Both the position numbers and the translations under genes were made by a program. Below are positions 23,849 to 37,092 of a stretch of 64,000 nucleotides of DNA, in pieces. Numbering within the stretch: position 1 is the stretch's first letter; every line of letters begins with the position of its first letter. The stretch is taken from positions 620,001 through 684,000 of the forward strand of contig OX344753.2 of NCBI GenBank assembly GCA_947034885.2, in the 5' to 3' direction. Source of the DNA: Thuidium tamariscinum (Eukaryota; Streptophyta; Bryopsida; Hypnales; Thuidiaceae). The notes under the pieces were generated by a model. It did not search any database, had not been told where the DNA came from, and worked only from the letters and a program-made list of their open reading frames with translations.

Positions 23849-24235
23849 GGCGATCTCTTGTGGGCGACCGCGGGTGTGGGGCGACCGAAGGTAGGAGAAC
23901 GCGGGTCTAGGGCGACCGCGGGTGGAGGTGGGAGCCATTCCCTCAACCAAGCTCAAAAAAAGTCATTTTGGGGCCATTTTGGGCCATTTTGGGGCGACTT
24001 TGGGTCTTGGGGCGACCTCTTGTGGGCGACCGCGGGTGTGGGGCGACCGAAGGTAGGAGAATGCGGGTCTAGGGCGACCGCGGGTGGAGGTGGGAGCCAT
24101 TCCCTCAACCAAGCTCAAAAAAAGTCATTTTGGGGCCATTTTGGGCCATTTTGGGGCGACTTCGGGTCTTGGGGCGACCTCTTGTGGGTGACCGCGGGTG
24201 TGGGGCAATTGGAGGTGGAGGTGGGAGCCATTGCC
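23849..24235. repeat. GGCGACCGCGGGTG array, 162-bp tandem units
   Basis: Units start near 23849, 24011 and 24173 and combine GGCGACC words with a GGGGCCATTTTGGGCCATTT block. It has the same orientation as the left E2 array and may mark the end of an older nested copy. The open frame across it merely reflects the 162-bp period (a multiple of three). Confidence 0.75.
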
Positions 24236-24239
24236 TTGC

Positions 24240-25967
24240 CTTTTGTAACATTCTCTTTTATTTTGGATTTTTTTTGGCATTAGATTGAGATTTTTCAACT
24301 TGTTTACTATTTTTCCTAAAAATTAAAGAATTGTTGGTAGATGACTCTAAAATTATTCTCTGTGAACAAGTGATAACATTTAAAGAAGAGTATAAAGAGA
24401 ATGCAAGCAAAGTATAAATATACAATGGAATCTATTTTGTTTTCTATTGGAAAATTTGCCAACTTGATGAAAATTAATTAATAATATGGAAAAATACAAT
24501 AGTGAAGTATTTGAAAATACATCAACATTAAGGTGCTTAATGAGGAAGTTGGGTGTATTGCTTCGAAGAAGCAAATGACAAATGGATAGTTGGTGAACTT
24601 GCTTACAGATAAACTATGGTTGATGAAGCTCTTGAAAATAGTTTCCCCCACCCATTATTTTGTAATAGGACATGATATTCCTATATTACCATAAATGGGT
24701 AGGCCACATTGCATGCCTCTAAATTTCAAAAAGTAATGTAAATAAATTAACAAATTCTTTATGATGTGCCATTTAGAAAAATATGTTGAATATCTTGTAT
24801 GCAAGGTGATAAGGTGTTGAGATCTATGCATAGAATCTCAAATTTGAATTCTCTTGTGCAAATATTTTGTAATTTTTGTTATAAAATTTACTCTCATTTG
24901 TTCATTCCTAAATTACTGCATGAAAAAGTCTACAAAATGAAATTGAAATATAACATGTAAAGAATCAAGAATCCCCTTGTCTACATATAAAGCTATGATT
25001 CATTCTATTTGGACTAATGATTAAAAAATTATAGATAATCTTGTTTTTTGAGCAATTATAGAAACTTCTTGAAAAATAACGTATTAGATTTCATTTTGAA
25101 TGCAATTTTCACAAATTTTCTAAAAAACTATTTATCAAGTTAAAATTTTCTTCCTAGAAAAATCACACAATTAGAATTTATGTGATTCAATTCTATCCTA
25201 GAGCTATCAATAATTTATTTTTTTGTTCAACCTATTTCTACTTAACAATTTGTAAACCCCTAAGTACTCATGTGGCTTTTTTTTGGTTGTTGCTTGACTT
25301 TGGGTAGAATTTTTGGGCATTATATTTTTTTTCAATTTAAAAAAATTGAATTGTCTTTCAACATTTACATTCAAAACTAAGATCAATGTGATCAAACAAA
25401 AATTATAAGAAAAATAGTAGGAAGTGTTTAGAATTGCATAGTGTTGAAAATTTTAATATTTGGAGAAAATTTTGATTCTTTCATTATTAGATCTTTTTCA
25501 TTTTTTCACAAATCAATAGAAACCACAATTTTGACCAATCCAAAAAAAATCAAGTGCTAAAGATGAAATTTGTATTTTTGGTGATTTTTTGAAGTTATAT
25601 CTTCAAAATTCATTTGAAAATAATCTAAAAACAACTTTAAAACTCTAACTATATAGATACTTTCTATTTTTTGTGTTTCATATAATCTTTTTTGATGATA
25701 ACTTCAAAAAAGTTATAGAACTTGTATTTTATCACATTTGCATTTTGTCCTAACCTTTTGGGCTTTTCGGGGTTAGAGATTGAAAACAAATTTGTTTTTT
25801 TGGAATTTTTTTTCTTAGACTTTTAAATAATTTTTTTTATTATAATATAACATAAAAAACAAAGTCTATAGTGCAAAAAATTTCCATGAATTACGGTCAA
25901 AGTCATTGAAATTGTAGTCCAACATTCAAAATTTTATTTTCCAACTTGAATGCTAATATCTTCTAAT
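24240..25967. repeat. AT-rich segment with a degraded relative of the piggyBac-like MITE interior
   Basis: Positions 24975-25115 match 10030-10170 in word order (GTCTACA-A-TAAAGCT-TGATTCATTC and following). No inverted ends were found. No gene. Confidence 0.5.
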
Positions 25968-26814
25968 GGGTGATTGCAAGAAACACTTGTACTATTTGTT
26001 GCGTTTTGTCACACCTTAGATTCTGATTTTTTTTTAGCCATAAATTTTGTGTTTTAGCTTCAAATGATTCAAAATTTATTGGGAAGCTACTCATGGCTAT
26101 TATGTATCTATAATGAATTTTGGAGATTTTTCAAAAATAACTTATTATTTTTAAATAGCCCCAAAAATTTCTCACAATACTTGATTTAGGGGTTTTTAGC
26201 ACCATTTACCTCCCCCCAAAACGAATTTTGACCTAAAATTTAGAAAAGATGGTCTCTTAGTATATTTATAGCTACTGTCTAAATGAATTTTCAAAATAGA
26301 CTTATTTTTATGTATTGTAGAAGTCCACAAAAAGAGCTTCATTTTGCATTTTTTTCCAAAGGTATAAAACATTATTTTAGTGAGTTTTTTGGTCAAATCT
26401 CATCTCCGCAAAGTTTTTCCAAATGATGTATTTTTATGTATTTTAAGAAAAAATGCAAAATGAAGCTCTCTTTGTAGACTTCTACAACACATTAAAATAA
26501 GTATTTTAAAAATTCATTTAGACAGTAGCTATAAGTCTACTAGGAGACCATCCTCTCTAAATTTTAGGTCAAAATTCGTTTTTTTTTGCAGGTAAATGGT
26601 GCTAAAAACCCCTAAATCAAGTATTGTGAGAAATTTTTGGGGCTATTTAAAAATAATAAATTATTTTTGAAAAATCTCCAAAATTCATTATAGATTTATA
26701 ATAGCTATGAGTAGCTTCCCTACCAATTTTAAGTCATTTGGAGCAAAAAATAAAAAGTTATGGCCAAAAACAAATAAAAAACTAGGGTGTGACAAAAGGC
26801 TTTAAGTGTTTCTA
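25968..26814. repeat. Large foldback (inverted repeat), arms about 370-390 bp
   Basis: Left arm 25968-26359 and right arm 26446-26814 are diverged reverse complements (for example GGGGTTTTTAGCACCATTTA at 26188 and its inverse near 26590). The outer end GGGTGATTGCAAGAAACAC recurs inverted at 56255-56290, showing a dispersed family. Confidence 0.75.
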
Positions 26815-26829
26815 AATTTTTATTTTTTG

Positions 26830-28500
26830 TATTCTTAGATGAGTGCAATTTTTTTAATAGCATTAGAAGAGGTCACCCCCTTTCTTTTTAATGCAATGGG
26901 GTTTCCCCATTTGCTAAAAAAAAAAGAAATGTTTTTTCGAAACTTCCCTGTTTTCAGAGTAGATTCTATTCCCTTTCGATTTTCCCACTTAAGTATAGAT
27001 TTTAGGAATCCTTTTTGAAATTGGAACTAAAATCGATACTAAAATCGACATCCAGTTTCAGTGAACAGAGACGAACTTAGAGGCTCAGAGTTAATCTAAG
27101 CAATAAGTGAGTAATGTAAACCATCATCATAAAAATTCCTACACTCCTCAGTTATAATTTACAACCATTATAGTCCAAGTAGTAAGACTCATTGTAACTA
27201 AAGATTCAGTTCGAAAGTTCATGATATTCGATCAGCTCGCAGTGATCGTAATAGATCAATACTGCTTTCACGATCTGCTAGCGTTTCACACATGCAGTTC
27301 AAAAAAACCCGTATGATTGACAAAAAAAATTGGGGTATAATATTGTTCTCTTCCTGATCTCTAGAGGGAGATCAGGATGTATATACATGCCGAGATGAAC
27401 CAGTAGGTTCAGTAACGAAAATACACACTGCAGTTTGTCTCCGTTTCCTTCAGCCGTGGAAGCTTCGAAAAACTTGACCTGCTTAAAGCGACTGAGTTCC
27501 TGAACCTACAAGTATTTTCTGTCTGGAAAGCAAGAGCATAGCTCATAAATGCAAAGAGCACAAAGCTCTTCTTTGCAAAGGAGAAGTAGACTTCACATGT
27601 CTGTAAAGAGTTTGGAAATTTTTTGAAAAAAACTTCCTCCGGAGGTGGTAACTCTCACCTGTACCCATGCCAACCAGCCAACAATTAGTTTGCTATTTGA
27701 CGCATACAAGGTGTCTACAAGTTACCACTACTTGTTATTGTATATTCACCAGAGAAAAACTTCAATCAAACTTCACAAACTAATTCCGAAATTGTTCAAA
27801 GAACAACAAACGTAACACTGTTGTAAACTTTTGCAACACTTGTTGGCTGCTAATTTGCGATCCAAGCACCATTGTTGCCTTGCAGTTTTTGCACCACTCT
27901 AACGATACTAACAACAAGTCCTCCCTAGCTTTGATCTGAGCAGATCAGAATTTTGAGCAGCTCCGGAAGTTGGAACGATGGACACACAGTACTGAAGTTC
28001 CCTCTGTGAGACAGGGGTATTCCGGGTGTTCAGCGGGATCGATGCCATGCTTACTGGGCAGTGGTTTCAACGGATCCAATCCAGTTGTCATTTGCAAACT
28101 TGCAGAGCCTCCAAAGTTTACTGCCCCAGTACCGAAGTACAGTCAGGATGTTTTCAAAGCCATTTAAGCGATGAGCAAACTGGGGGCTTTATTTGAAATC
28201 TGTGTTTCAATGTATTAGGTGTTCCTGGCAAGGTCATAATCAATTAGCATATTGAAACATCAATATATTTTGATTATGCAGGTACTAATAGGTATCCAAG
28301 AGCCTAACTTGGATATTCAAATTTATATTTATCCTGAGGCATTTATATGCGTTTAGCATACTGACACAATTAATTCTTGGAGAATTAAATTTGTGTTTTG
28401 TTTATTATGAATCAAAGCAAATAGCAGTAGACTTATTTTCAAAACACAAGAAATAATCCTTGAATTATAAGCCTAAAAAAGAAAAAAGGAAAAAAAAAAA
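26830..28500. other. Non-coding interior of E2
   Basis: No supported gene. A 65-codon open frame at 27970-28167 has no recognisable domain. A poly-A/GAA run lies at 28484-28522. Confidence 0.4.
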
Positions 28501-28520
28501 AAAAAAAAAAGAAGAAGAAG

Positions 28521-28650
28521 AGGTCGCCTCTACCCGAGGTCGCCCCCACCCGAGGTCGCCCCCACCCGAGGTCGCCCCTACCCGAGGTCGCCCCCACCCG
28601 AGGTCGCCTCTACCAGAGGTCGCCCTCTACCCGTAGTCGCCTATCTTTTT
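28521..28650. repeat. Right E2 array, GGTCGCC words
   Basis: About eight ACCCGAGGTCGCC words, the inverse of the left E2 array, as expected for inverted subterminal repeats. Confidence 0.85.
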
Positions 28651-30723
28651 TAGACCCGCATGCGCCTCCCAAATGTAATACGTGGATGCCACATGGCATC
28701 CAGGTGGCGTTATTTACTGTGTGGTAAATTTTTAAAAGTCAAAGGTAACTTTGACTCTATTGGACGTCGCGAGGGTAACCACGAGACGTCGTGTGACGTC
28801 TGGTTGTCGCGATGTCGCGTTGTCGCCAGAGAAAACCCTGATTGGAACACGTATCCGGCAAAACAACGGGGCGGCCGTTTCCCTGCTAAAAGCCGTAGAA
28901 TTCCACCAAATCCTGAAGTGCAATTGGAGGGCGAAGGAGTGGCTGGGGCACAAGGGGACGAAGCGGCGGCCGTGGACCCCATGGAGGTCGACAATGCACC
29001 TCAAGGCGCCAACGAACAAAATCCGGTGGCTCCCGAATTGGAGGCGCCCATTGCCAGTCCAAGCGAGCCCATGCCACTCGCCATTCACCCAATTCCCCCG
29101 TCCATGACAATTAATGAAGTATTTGGAGCAAATGGGGAATTAGAGGCATTACGTGCATTGGTGATTAAGCTGCGTGAGGATGGTGCAGAAGCTGAGCGAA
29201 GGCACGAGATGGAGGTACAAGCCCACAACGCACGAGTGAAGGCTTTGGAGGAAACGAATGCTAAGTTACTAGCAAGTAACATTGACTTGCTTGAACGTGA
29301 ACGTCGCCAAAGCACGGATGGCACTCCACCATTGGATGAGGTCGTGGAGCGGGCCACATATGGTCTAATTGAGCCAGCTGACCCATTGACGGTGCGCCGG
29401 GTGCGGCCTCATGGTATATTCCCAACACCACATTTTCGTGGTGAGAGTTCAAATGCGGCAACCCAATCAACAGATGCATTGGGCCAAGAGTTCATAAGCG
29501 TTGAGCGCGTGGCATACGATGCCCTTGTGGCACGAGCGGAGCGTGTAGAGGGTGAGTGCAATGAGGCCAAGGCCAACATGGAGACTGTATCAGCGGCTTT
29601 GGAGGGACTACAGGACGAGTTGGCATTTGTAAATGCCATGAAGGATAGATTGTTGCAACAAACGTCAACTACGAGGGAGCAAAAGTTGCTTGCCATGAGC
29701 AACATGAGATTGGCATGCACTTTGGCTATGAACGAGGTCGCACAACTGCAGCGTGAAGTTAGGAGAATAGCTGCACAATTTAGAGATGGTAGCCAACGTT
29801 ATTTTGGCTTGACATCGTGGGCCCGACTGGAGGATATGTTTCCAGTTACATTGCCCCAAAATCGCGATAATGCAAGCATTGATTGGGACGGGCATCCACA
29901 TCTAGACTTCCAATTCAACACCGCGAGATATCGATACGGGCCCGTGGATAGAGAAGGCAATGCCCCCTTACTGTGGCCCATAGTTCCCGAGTTTGTGAAG
30001 GATGGAACGACGTGCACGATTTGCATGGAACCGTTTGGACCCGAGGGTGGATTTTGCCTTGGAACGTGTGGACATATGTACCACCCCGGATGTCTCATTC
30101 CGCACATGGTCACAAGAAAGCGGTGCGCACAATGCAAGGCTCCTTTGCACCGGCGGTTGTACGTCCAATTTGGGTTGGAGGATTACATGCCCCCACACTT
30201 CGAGTTGAACGAAGAGAACTTGCCTGGCGATGAGAATAGAGGGAGTTGGGGTAATGACATGATATGGATGTGGAAGTGGGGCCATGACAGTAGACACCTC
30301 GCCGTGCGCAACGTGCAAGACATTCCGTGGAACGATGATGCGGAGATTACGGAGGTGTGCAAGAAGCTAATTAGTGCGGGCGATCCAGGGCGGCGAGTAT
30401 TTTTTGGCCAACTTGCTGGTGGCCATTGGGACTTGGACCGACAGGAGTTCGTGCGCCGACCACATCCAGAGAATGTGGTTTTTGACTCCAGTGGAAATCC
30501 TATCGGAATACTCCAAGACATGGATCATGAGGCACAAATGAGGTTCATCGAAGACACTACGTTCAATGAGGTGCAAATGTTGTCAACCATTTCTTCCTAC
30601 TTGCACGATCGATATGATCGGACCGTAGTGGCTACGTTGAACAGTTTGCAATCTAGAGAAGGATTGCAAGATTTTTTGAGAAATAGTATAGGCAGAGGCA
30701 TTGTAGAACCAGAACAAGGTTGA

Positions 30724-31080
30724 ATACCTTCTGGTGATGAGTTAGGCCATTAGACAGATGTATAGTATATTAGTATTGTAAATAGTATTTGGCTATGACG
30801 ACCATTTACGAGCGTTTGTTGCTCATGTTGCAAAAGTACATTTTTTGGGCAATGAAGCATTTTCATTTTTCTCGTACAACTGTATTGTTTGTTAAACACT
30901 TAAACTGAAAACTTAACCATGAACAAATGAAAAGAATACTCAATACGTTTGCTTGAAATGTATGTGCAACAAGTTCATTTAAATCCAATGCCATACTTTC
31001 ACTTAAAGTAGATTTTGTAAGTTCACTTTTAAAAATTGCCAAAATTCTATTTTTTACATATGCCACAAGTATATATGCTT
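30724..31080. other. RING gene 3' flank
   Basis: AT-rich; presumed 3' UTR and spacer. Nothing else recognised. Confidence 0.4.
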
Positions 31081-31081
31081 T

Positions 31082-32166
31082 TGTTTTTGATTCCCACCAT
31101 TTCGAATTTTTTTAATCAAACCATTAACCCAAGTTTTTCCCACCGCATTTTTCCACATTTTTTTTTCCACATGTCAAACCATAACCATTTTCTTACCCTA
31201 ACCCATTTCCATTTGTTAGATTCAAACCCTTTCCATATTTTAGATTGAACCCATTTCCATATTTTTATTAGTCGAACCATGAACACATTTTTTTAAACCA
31301 TTTCTATATTTTTTTGTCGTCCACATTTCAAACCATCAACGTTCTTTTTTATTCAAAGCATTCCCATTTTATTGATTCAAACTATTTCCAATTTGAGCCT
31401 TAACCATTAAGGCATTAACATTTTTTTTCCAAACCATTTCTAAATGTTTTTTATTCAACATTTCAAACCATGAAAGTTTTTTTTTTCAAACCATTTCCAT
31501 ATTATTTTTAATCAAACCCTGAACACATTTTCTTTCCAACTTATTTCCATATTTTTTTTAGTCAAACCATTAACACATTTTTTTTCACGACCCTTTCTAT
31601 AAGTTTTTTTCCAACCTTTCAAACCATTGCCTTTTTTTTTATTCAACCCATTTCCATATTTTTTTTTATTCGAAGCATTTTCATATATTTTTTAGTCGAA
31701 ACATGAACACATTTTTTTTCCAAACCATTTCTATATTTTTTTGTATTCAACATTTCAAATTATTAACTTTTTTTTAATTCAAAGCATTTCCTTTTTCTTT
31801 TTCTTTGATTCAAACCATTTCCATATTTTTTTTAGTCGAACCATTAACCCATCTTTTTTCCAAACCATTCCTATATTTTTTTTCTAACACCCTATACCAT
31901 TACCGTTTTTCTTTACTCAAAACTTGGCCATTTTTTTACCCTAAACCATTTCCATATTTATTCTAGTCAAACAATTAACACATTTTTTCTCCAAACCATT
32001 TCTAAATTTGTTTTTCCAACATTTCAACCCATTTCCATATTTCTTTTAGTCAAACCCTAATCACATTTTTTTCCCAACCCATTTCCAAATTTTTTTGGTC
32101 GAGCCATTAACACATTTTTTTCCAAACCCTTTCTATATTTTTTTTTCATTCAACATTTCAAACCAT
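31082..32166. repeat. AT-rich CAAACCATT array, target of E3
   Basis: About 1.1 kb of variants of TTCAAACCATTAACG, CATTTTTTTCCAAACC and TTTCTATATTTTTT. It continues at 47789-47955 on the far side of E3 and is inverted relative to 14695-15045. Confidence 0.8.
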
Positions 32167-32250
32167 CAACGACGCTAGCGTTCGAGCGTGGAGCGGTGAG
32201 CTTGTGAGCTGCGAGCGGGAATCTTGTGAGCGGTGAGCCTCAACAAGACT
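32167..32250. repeat. E3 left terminal inverted repeat with GTGAGC words
   Basis: Shares GCTAGC, CGAGC, GGAGCG and repeated GTGAGC with the inverse of 47705-47788. Confidence 0.7.
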
Positions 32251-33111
32251 TAATTGTTGAAGAAGTTGGTGAAAAATGGAATTGGGCTAGAATTATTCAA
32301 AAATATTTCTGAATTTACTATTTGTATGAAGTTCTGTGGCCTATTACCGTGCCCCCCTATAACCGTGGATTGTCATGAAAAATTATATTGAGTAGCCATA
32401 GATTGTTTAGGATTTAGGTGTAGGATTCCAAAGTTTTGTGCAAAGTATCAAATCCAAAACTTGATTTACAGTTAAGAACTTTCAGACTGCTTCAGGTATT
32501 ATGAACTCATCATGTCACTTTTGGAATAGTCACTAGTATTTTTGGGAGGGTATATAAAAGTGATAAGCAAAATTGAGGCATATAACTATCCTATACAAAT
32601 AGGGATTTGGGACATGTGTTGGTACACGTGTAGATGTAAAGCAAAAAAAAAGGCTAAGGTATAGAAATGAGTTTAAAATGGGAAAAATGGGGAGATATTT
32701 TCTGAAAATGGAAGATAAATGGAAACAATCAAAGAAAATTTAAAAGAAAATACTTAACAAATGCATCTCCCAAATTAAAACCAAATAATGATGGAGGAGG
32801 GGGAGAAAAGACAAGAGAAAAGGAATTTTGGCTTTTTATAAAATGGACTACAAGGGTTTAGGAAATGATTCAGAGAAGAAAAATGTGTTTCATATTCACA
32901 TGTGCATTATCATGATAAGATATACAATTTGAACTTGTACATATGCATTTGAAAAATTATTCCACAATTCCTTTACTTTTGAGGGTTAAGGGTCATGTAT
33001 TCATGTCATGCATATATTTCCTTCTATTCCATGATCTTCATATGATTTCATGCACTGAAAATGTCCAATGATACAATATGGATGAGGTACATTGAAAATA
33101 AGTAGCTATGC
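32251..33111. other. Spacer between the E3 left end and the transposase 3' end
   Basis: AT-rich; no gene seen. Confidence 0.4.
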
Positions 33112-36100
33112 CTATTTCGAGACTATAATGATCCCTGCACGAACTAGGAGTACCTTCAACTCATTGAAGCTATAACTAGGTGCATGAATGAATTTATCAT
33201 CATGAATATCCATCTTGCAGAAATACCTGTACAAATAGTACAAGTGTTTGCAGTTCACGTACTGTGCTCGCCCTCCAACAGCAGATACAACCATGTTCAC
33301 AAAGTCTGGGCATGTACATGTAGGGAACATACCCATTGTCACTCGATAAACATTTTTCTTTGATTCTATGCTAGTTTCCAATACTACAATTGCACCAAGT
33401 CTTGGAAAAGGGAGAAGAGTCACTTCTAGAATTTGTCCTCTAATATTCCCAGCACTCTCCCATTTGTTTCGTTGCTCTACAGTTGGGGCATTTGCAAGTC
33501 TCCTAATAGTTCGGTTGTTTCTCACTGTTGGATGTACATCCGCATTAGGTGGAGATGGTTGGTCAAGAAGGAAAGGCGTGAAAATCTTAGACATGGTAAA
33601 GAGCTTACGTGGTGACAAAATCGGCTTCTCTTGGAGATGGAAGCCCGCATGCTGCAACAACAAAGTCTCTTCTCGATTAAGATTTGTTCCACTCAAAATA
33701 GGCCAAACCTCCGGCACCTCTGGCCAATCAATGACCCACTTCCGCTTGGTACCTTTGACGCATCGTTCAATATCATCCCAACAAAACCAGAAGTCTACCA
33801 CGACCTCCCGTTTAGTGCCATATTCTTCTTTTCTACCACGATATGTGGGAGCAGGGGTTCCCTTTTTCCCCTTTGAAATCCTACAAGTACATTTGATGTT
33901 GGATGTTCGTTGCTGAGCCGAGCATTTAGCATTTGATTTGTGATTGATCCTAGCAATGTGCCACTTTGATGTGTCACAATCACTTTCAAATGCTACAGTC
34001 ACAAATTGAAAGCGATTTACCTCACTTTGTGATGCATTGACCTCCAATGGCTCTTCCAATATCCTAGTTGACCTTGTTCGAATACGGGGTTGGGAGAAGT
34101 TCATTTTGTCTGGTCTATGCGAATCTCCATCATCACCAATAGGCACATCCAACTTTCACTTAGTGCTTCCAAATATTTCTTCTCCTTCTAAATGTGGTAC
34201 TCGAGTTCCCACACCATGAGCTTCTGGCAATGTATTCAATGCTTCCGCTATTTTCTTAGGGCATCCGCTACGTCTTGCAGCTCTCAACTTCAATTCCCCC
34301 TTGGATGGGCCTGAACCAGATGCGTGTCCTTTGAGATATGCATGGTAGTTCGTCATTTGCATCCAAGCGCGAATACTATCATCACAAGTAGCATCAAACA
34401 AATTGTTTGCGCGTTTTCCAGACATTTGCAGCCACTTGTTATGAATCGTTTCAGATAAATTACAGAAAGGTAGATCTGTCATCTCTTCCAAACTCAATCC
34501 CTGAAAATTGAATGATATGAGTTAGAGACACAATATTCCTCAAAATTTAGATCAAAGATTGCATCGTTCCCCTCCAAATAATCTAAATGTGGGTGTAGGA
34601 CAGTTTGCAAGATAAATGAACATTCAAAATCCTAACGGACAGATGTCCAGACTTTTTTAAAAGTGATAAATATCTAGAATGGTATTATTTTGAGGCCACC
34701 AATATGATTCCGTCGGATCCGACGGAACCATATTGGTGGCCTCAAAGTAATCCCATTTCACTACTTCAGATACCAAGAAGAATTTTATAGGAAATTTCTA
34801 GTTTTTTATATTCACACAATAAATATTGGAATACAAAGACTTAGTCCTTCTATTTGTAAGCTTAATTACATACCTTCCACATTTTATAGCAAATATGAGA
34901 AGAAACTACAAACAAATCATTATTTTGCGTACCATTGTCATAAAGCCTCCCCATTGTAAATACCGAAAATGCCAGAATGCCAGCCAATGCTCTAAGTGAT
35001 GAAGAGACTCTTCGCTTGCAGCTCCAGATGACAACCACCATGACCGGATTGCAAGATAGCGTGTCTCTGCTTCATCCATAGTCTTGGATTCTTTGTATTG
35101 CTTGCACAACATATTGTGTTGCTGTTGGAATTCTTGCTTGATGTGTTTCTGAGTGTGCTTGATAAGAGAAGAAGTCCAATGCAACAAGCATGTCCTCTCT
35201 CGATTTTGCATGACCTCATTTGGAGAACCACTGCCAAAAACAATACGTACTGCATTCCAATTAGCCATTGCACTGTCTGCCATGAAGCCCTTAAAGTTTG
35301 TGTCAGGCACACCATGATTAGTCATGACAACATTCAAACTCCTCCAGAATTGTACTTGAACTTCCGTATCTTCAGACTGCATGTCACATACTGCAATGGT
35401 CATCACTTTCTTGTACTGTGCATCATACACGTGGCAAGCCATCGTGGTCCAGTCCTTCACGCGCTTCACGTGGTCAAACATCATCCACGCATTGTGAAGA
35501 TCACCTTCGGGTTGCATGCGCTTCACAAGGTCGACTCCACTTCCAGGTCCTTCGGTAAGCATTTTGAATATATACACTTTCTCCTTGCCTTGGCCTGGAA
35601 AAACGCTGTCGTGGATGAATTCGAATTTGGATTCTTTCTTCATAGTCATAATGCTGTCGATAACACCTCCTCGATTGTTTGTGCGGAAAGAAGAGATGAC
35701 ATTCCGTATACTAGGACTGCTTAAAACTTGGAAGCGGTCCATGATCTCTTCCATCTCTTCTCCCTTAAGCAATTCCTTCTCTCCTTTTCCGTAGTGAAAT
35801 AAATGATTTGTCAAGAAGTCCTTGCTAGCAGACAACGCAATAGCAGAGTTTGTTGCCGTTGGAGTTTTGGCCACTTGTTCTTCAATGAGTTTGCTAATCT
35901 CCTTGGCGGAGTCTCTATACATGCCTTTAGCTACTGGGTGAGTATGACTTCCAAAGTGAATAGCGGTTCTAGTCATTTCGGGATTATCATTGTAACAGTA
36001 GTACATCCTAGCGTCACACATGCCAATGCAAGTAGGTATATTTTTGCAAACTTTGCAAATAAGCCTACAATCTTTAGGAGGACCTTCTCCTACTACAAAA

Positions 36101-37092
36101 GGAAAAATAGTAGACCCTGTCCACTCTGTTTCATTCTTCCTAGAAGCCCTCTTCAAATACTCACACTCAGTATTCTCACAAACAAGATGACCAACGCAGT
36201 ATGACTTACGAAACTTCAGATTGTCTGTGTTGTGGATGTTTGTTGTCACGAGCTTGCACCAAGGATGTCCGTCATAACGCTTATCCATTCCCTCCAGGTT
36301 CTTGGCAGCCGAGGAAGAAGATGAGGATCGACAAGGTGGTAATTCAAAAATGGAGTCCCCGTTGTATGCAGGTGGTAGAAACGCTACCCGATGATGTTTC
36401 ATGGTATTCAGGTCTACTGTAGACAGTTCACTCCTAGAACGATGAAGAGCAGAAAGTCTATATAGACAATCCATTATACTGACGGACCTCACAGTATTTG
36501 CTTGTGGCAAAGGACTAGAAAGCAAAGACTGAGAAATAAAACTACCTTCCATTTTCCTGTCAAAGTGAGGGGTGGCCTTTTCACCTGAGTCAGTTATAAT
36601 CATAGAGGGTTTAGGGTTAAGAGATGAGGGTAGGAATTCTCCTTCCGAATCGCTAGATAAATCTACAATAGTATCCAACTTCTCTACCTTCACAAGAACA
36701 TCATTTTCATTCGTAGCAAATATTGGGAGATGACTACGAGCAGGACTTGGTATAGTTGCCTTAGCCGCAGAGGGCATGTCCACTATTGAGTTGGCCGACT
36801 GACGACTTCCTATTTCTGTTGACAACTGATGCATCGGTAGAGGGAGACCATACACTCTATAATTTCCAAAACCCAACGACCAGCAATGTCCTCCTTCACA
36901 TAGTGACTTCACCAGAGGAATAGATTGTAGCAGATCACCTGCCTCAGACTTTCGCTCTTCCTCAATATAGACAGATGACTCAACGAACTTGAACCTCACA
37001 TGAAGGTAGTGGCTGAAAACAGTAGCGTACCCTTTTTCATCAAGTGGGAAGACTAAGGGAACCTCGTGACCATCTACACGTATAGAAGCCAT
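33112..37092 (-). pseudogene. E3 transposase: zinc cluster, MULE-type core, SWIM finger; one stop
   Basis: Exon 1 (37092-34933, 720 codons) ends at a GTACGC donor. Exon 2 (34500-33112, 463 codons) follows a TTTTCAG acceptor, both in phase 0. Domains: a conserved N-terminal block shared with E3'; a SIM-like I-V-D-L-S-S-D-S-E near residues 142-152; a Cys/His cluster with H-T-H-P resembling WRKY-GCM1/FLYWCH fingers near 300-380; an RNase H-like core with A-D-S followed by C-x2-H near 600-650; and a C-terminal SWIM finger (C-T-C-P ... C-K-H) near 1115-1145. SWIM plus the C-x2-H after the second Asp fits Mutator-like transposases; KDZ/Zisupton is an alternative because those also carry SWIM. A TGA at 34156-34158 interrupts exon 2 in phase. 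The ATG at 37092 was chosen because it is conserved in E3' (55981). Confidence 0.8.
34689..34746. repeat. 58-bp palindrome with core CCGTCGGATCCGACGG
   Basis: A near-perfect inverted repeat centred at 34717/34718 in the transposase intron. The core is identical to that at 41811-41826, but the arms differ. Confidence 0.9.

Larger units (their letters stand above)
18181..28840. mobile_element. E2: 10.66-kb non-coding hAT-like element in the RING gene
   Basis: The left end starts CAAGGTTTTCTTGTCGG and the right end is the inverse of CAGGGTTTTCTCTGGCG, flanked by the perfect 8-bp duplication ATTGGAAC (18173-18180 and 28841-28848). GGCGACC arrays sit near the left end and inverse GGTCGCC arrays near the right end. 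The interior is AT-rich, repeat-laden and lacks any credible gene, so the element must have been moved in trans. The host reading frame (D-W-N) is restored across it, confirming the junctions. Confidence 0.88.
17692..30723 (+). pseudogene. RING-finger coiled-coil gene split by element E2
   Basis: Coding blocks 17692-18180 and 28849-30723 join in frame once E2 and one copy of the 8-bp duplication are ignored, giving about 786 codons. The first block has an acidic, Pro/Glu-rich start, then a helical region (about 17850-18180) and one TAG at 17947-17949. The second block has two coiled-coil stretches (about 29125-29320 and 29530-29700). A RING finger spans about 30010-30150: C-x2-C, then C-x3-C-G-H-x2-H-x2-C and a final C-x2-C. 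A conserved-looking C-terminal region of about 180 residues has no family I know. A RING suggests E3 ubiquitin ligase activity; substrate and partners are unknown. The CCGTC array upstream links it to E1. Broken by the insertion and one stop. Confidence 0.82.

Noticed and set aside
23675..24283. 202-codon Gly/Trp-rich open frame
   Set aside because: The repeat unit is 162 bp, a multiple of three, so an open frame persists by chance; no start context or domain.
28660..28848. N-terminal extension of the RING open frame upstream of 28849
   Set aside because: It lies in the right end of E2; the true upstream coding sequence is at 17692-18180.
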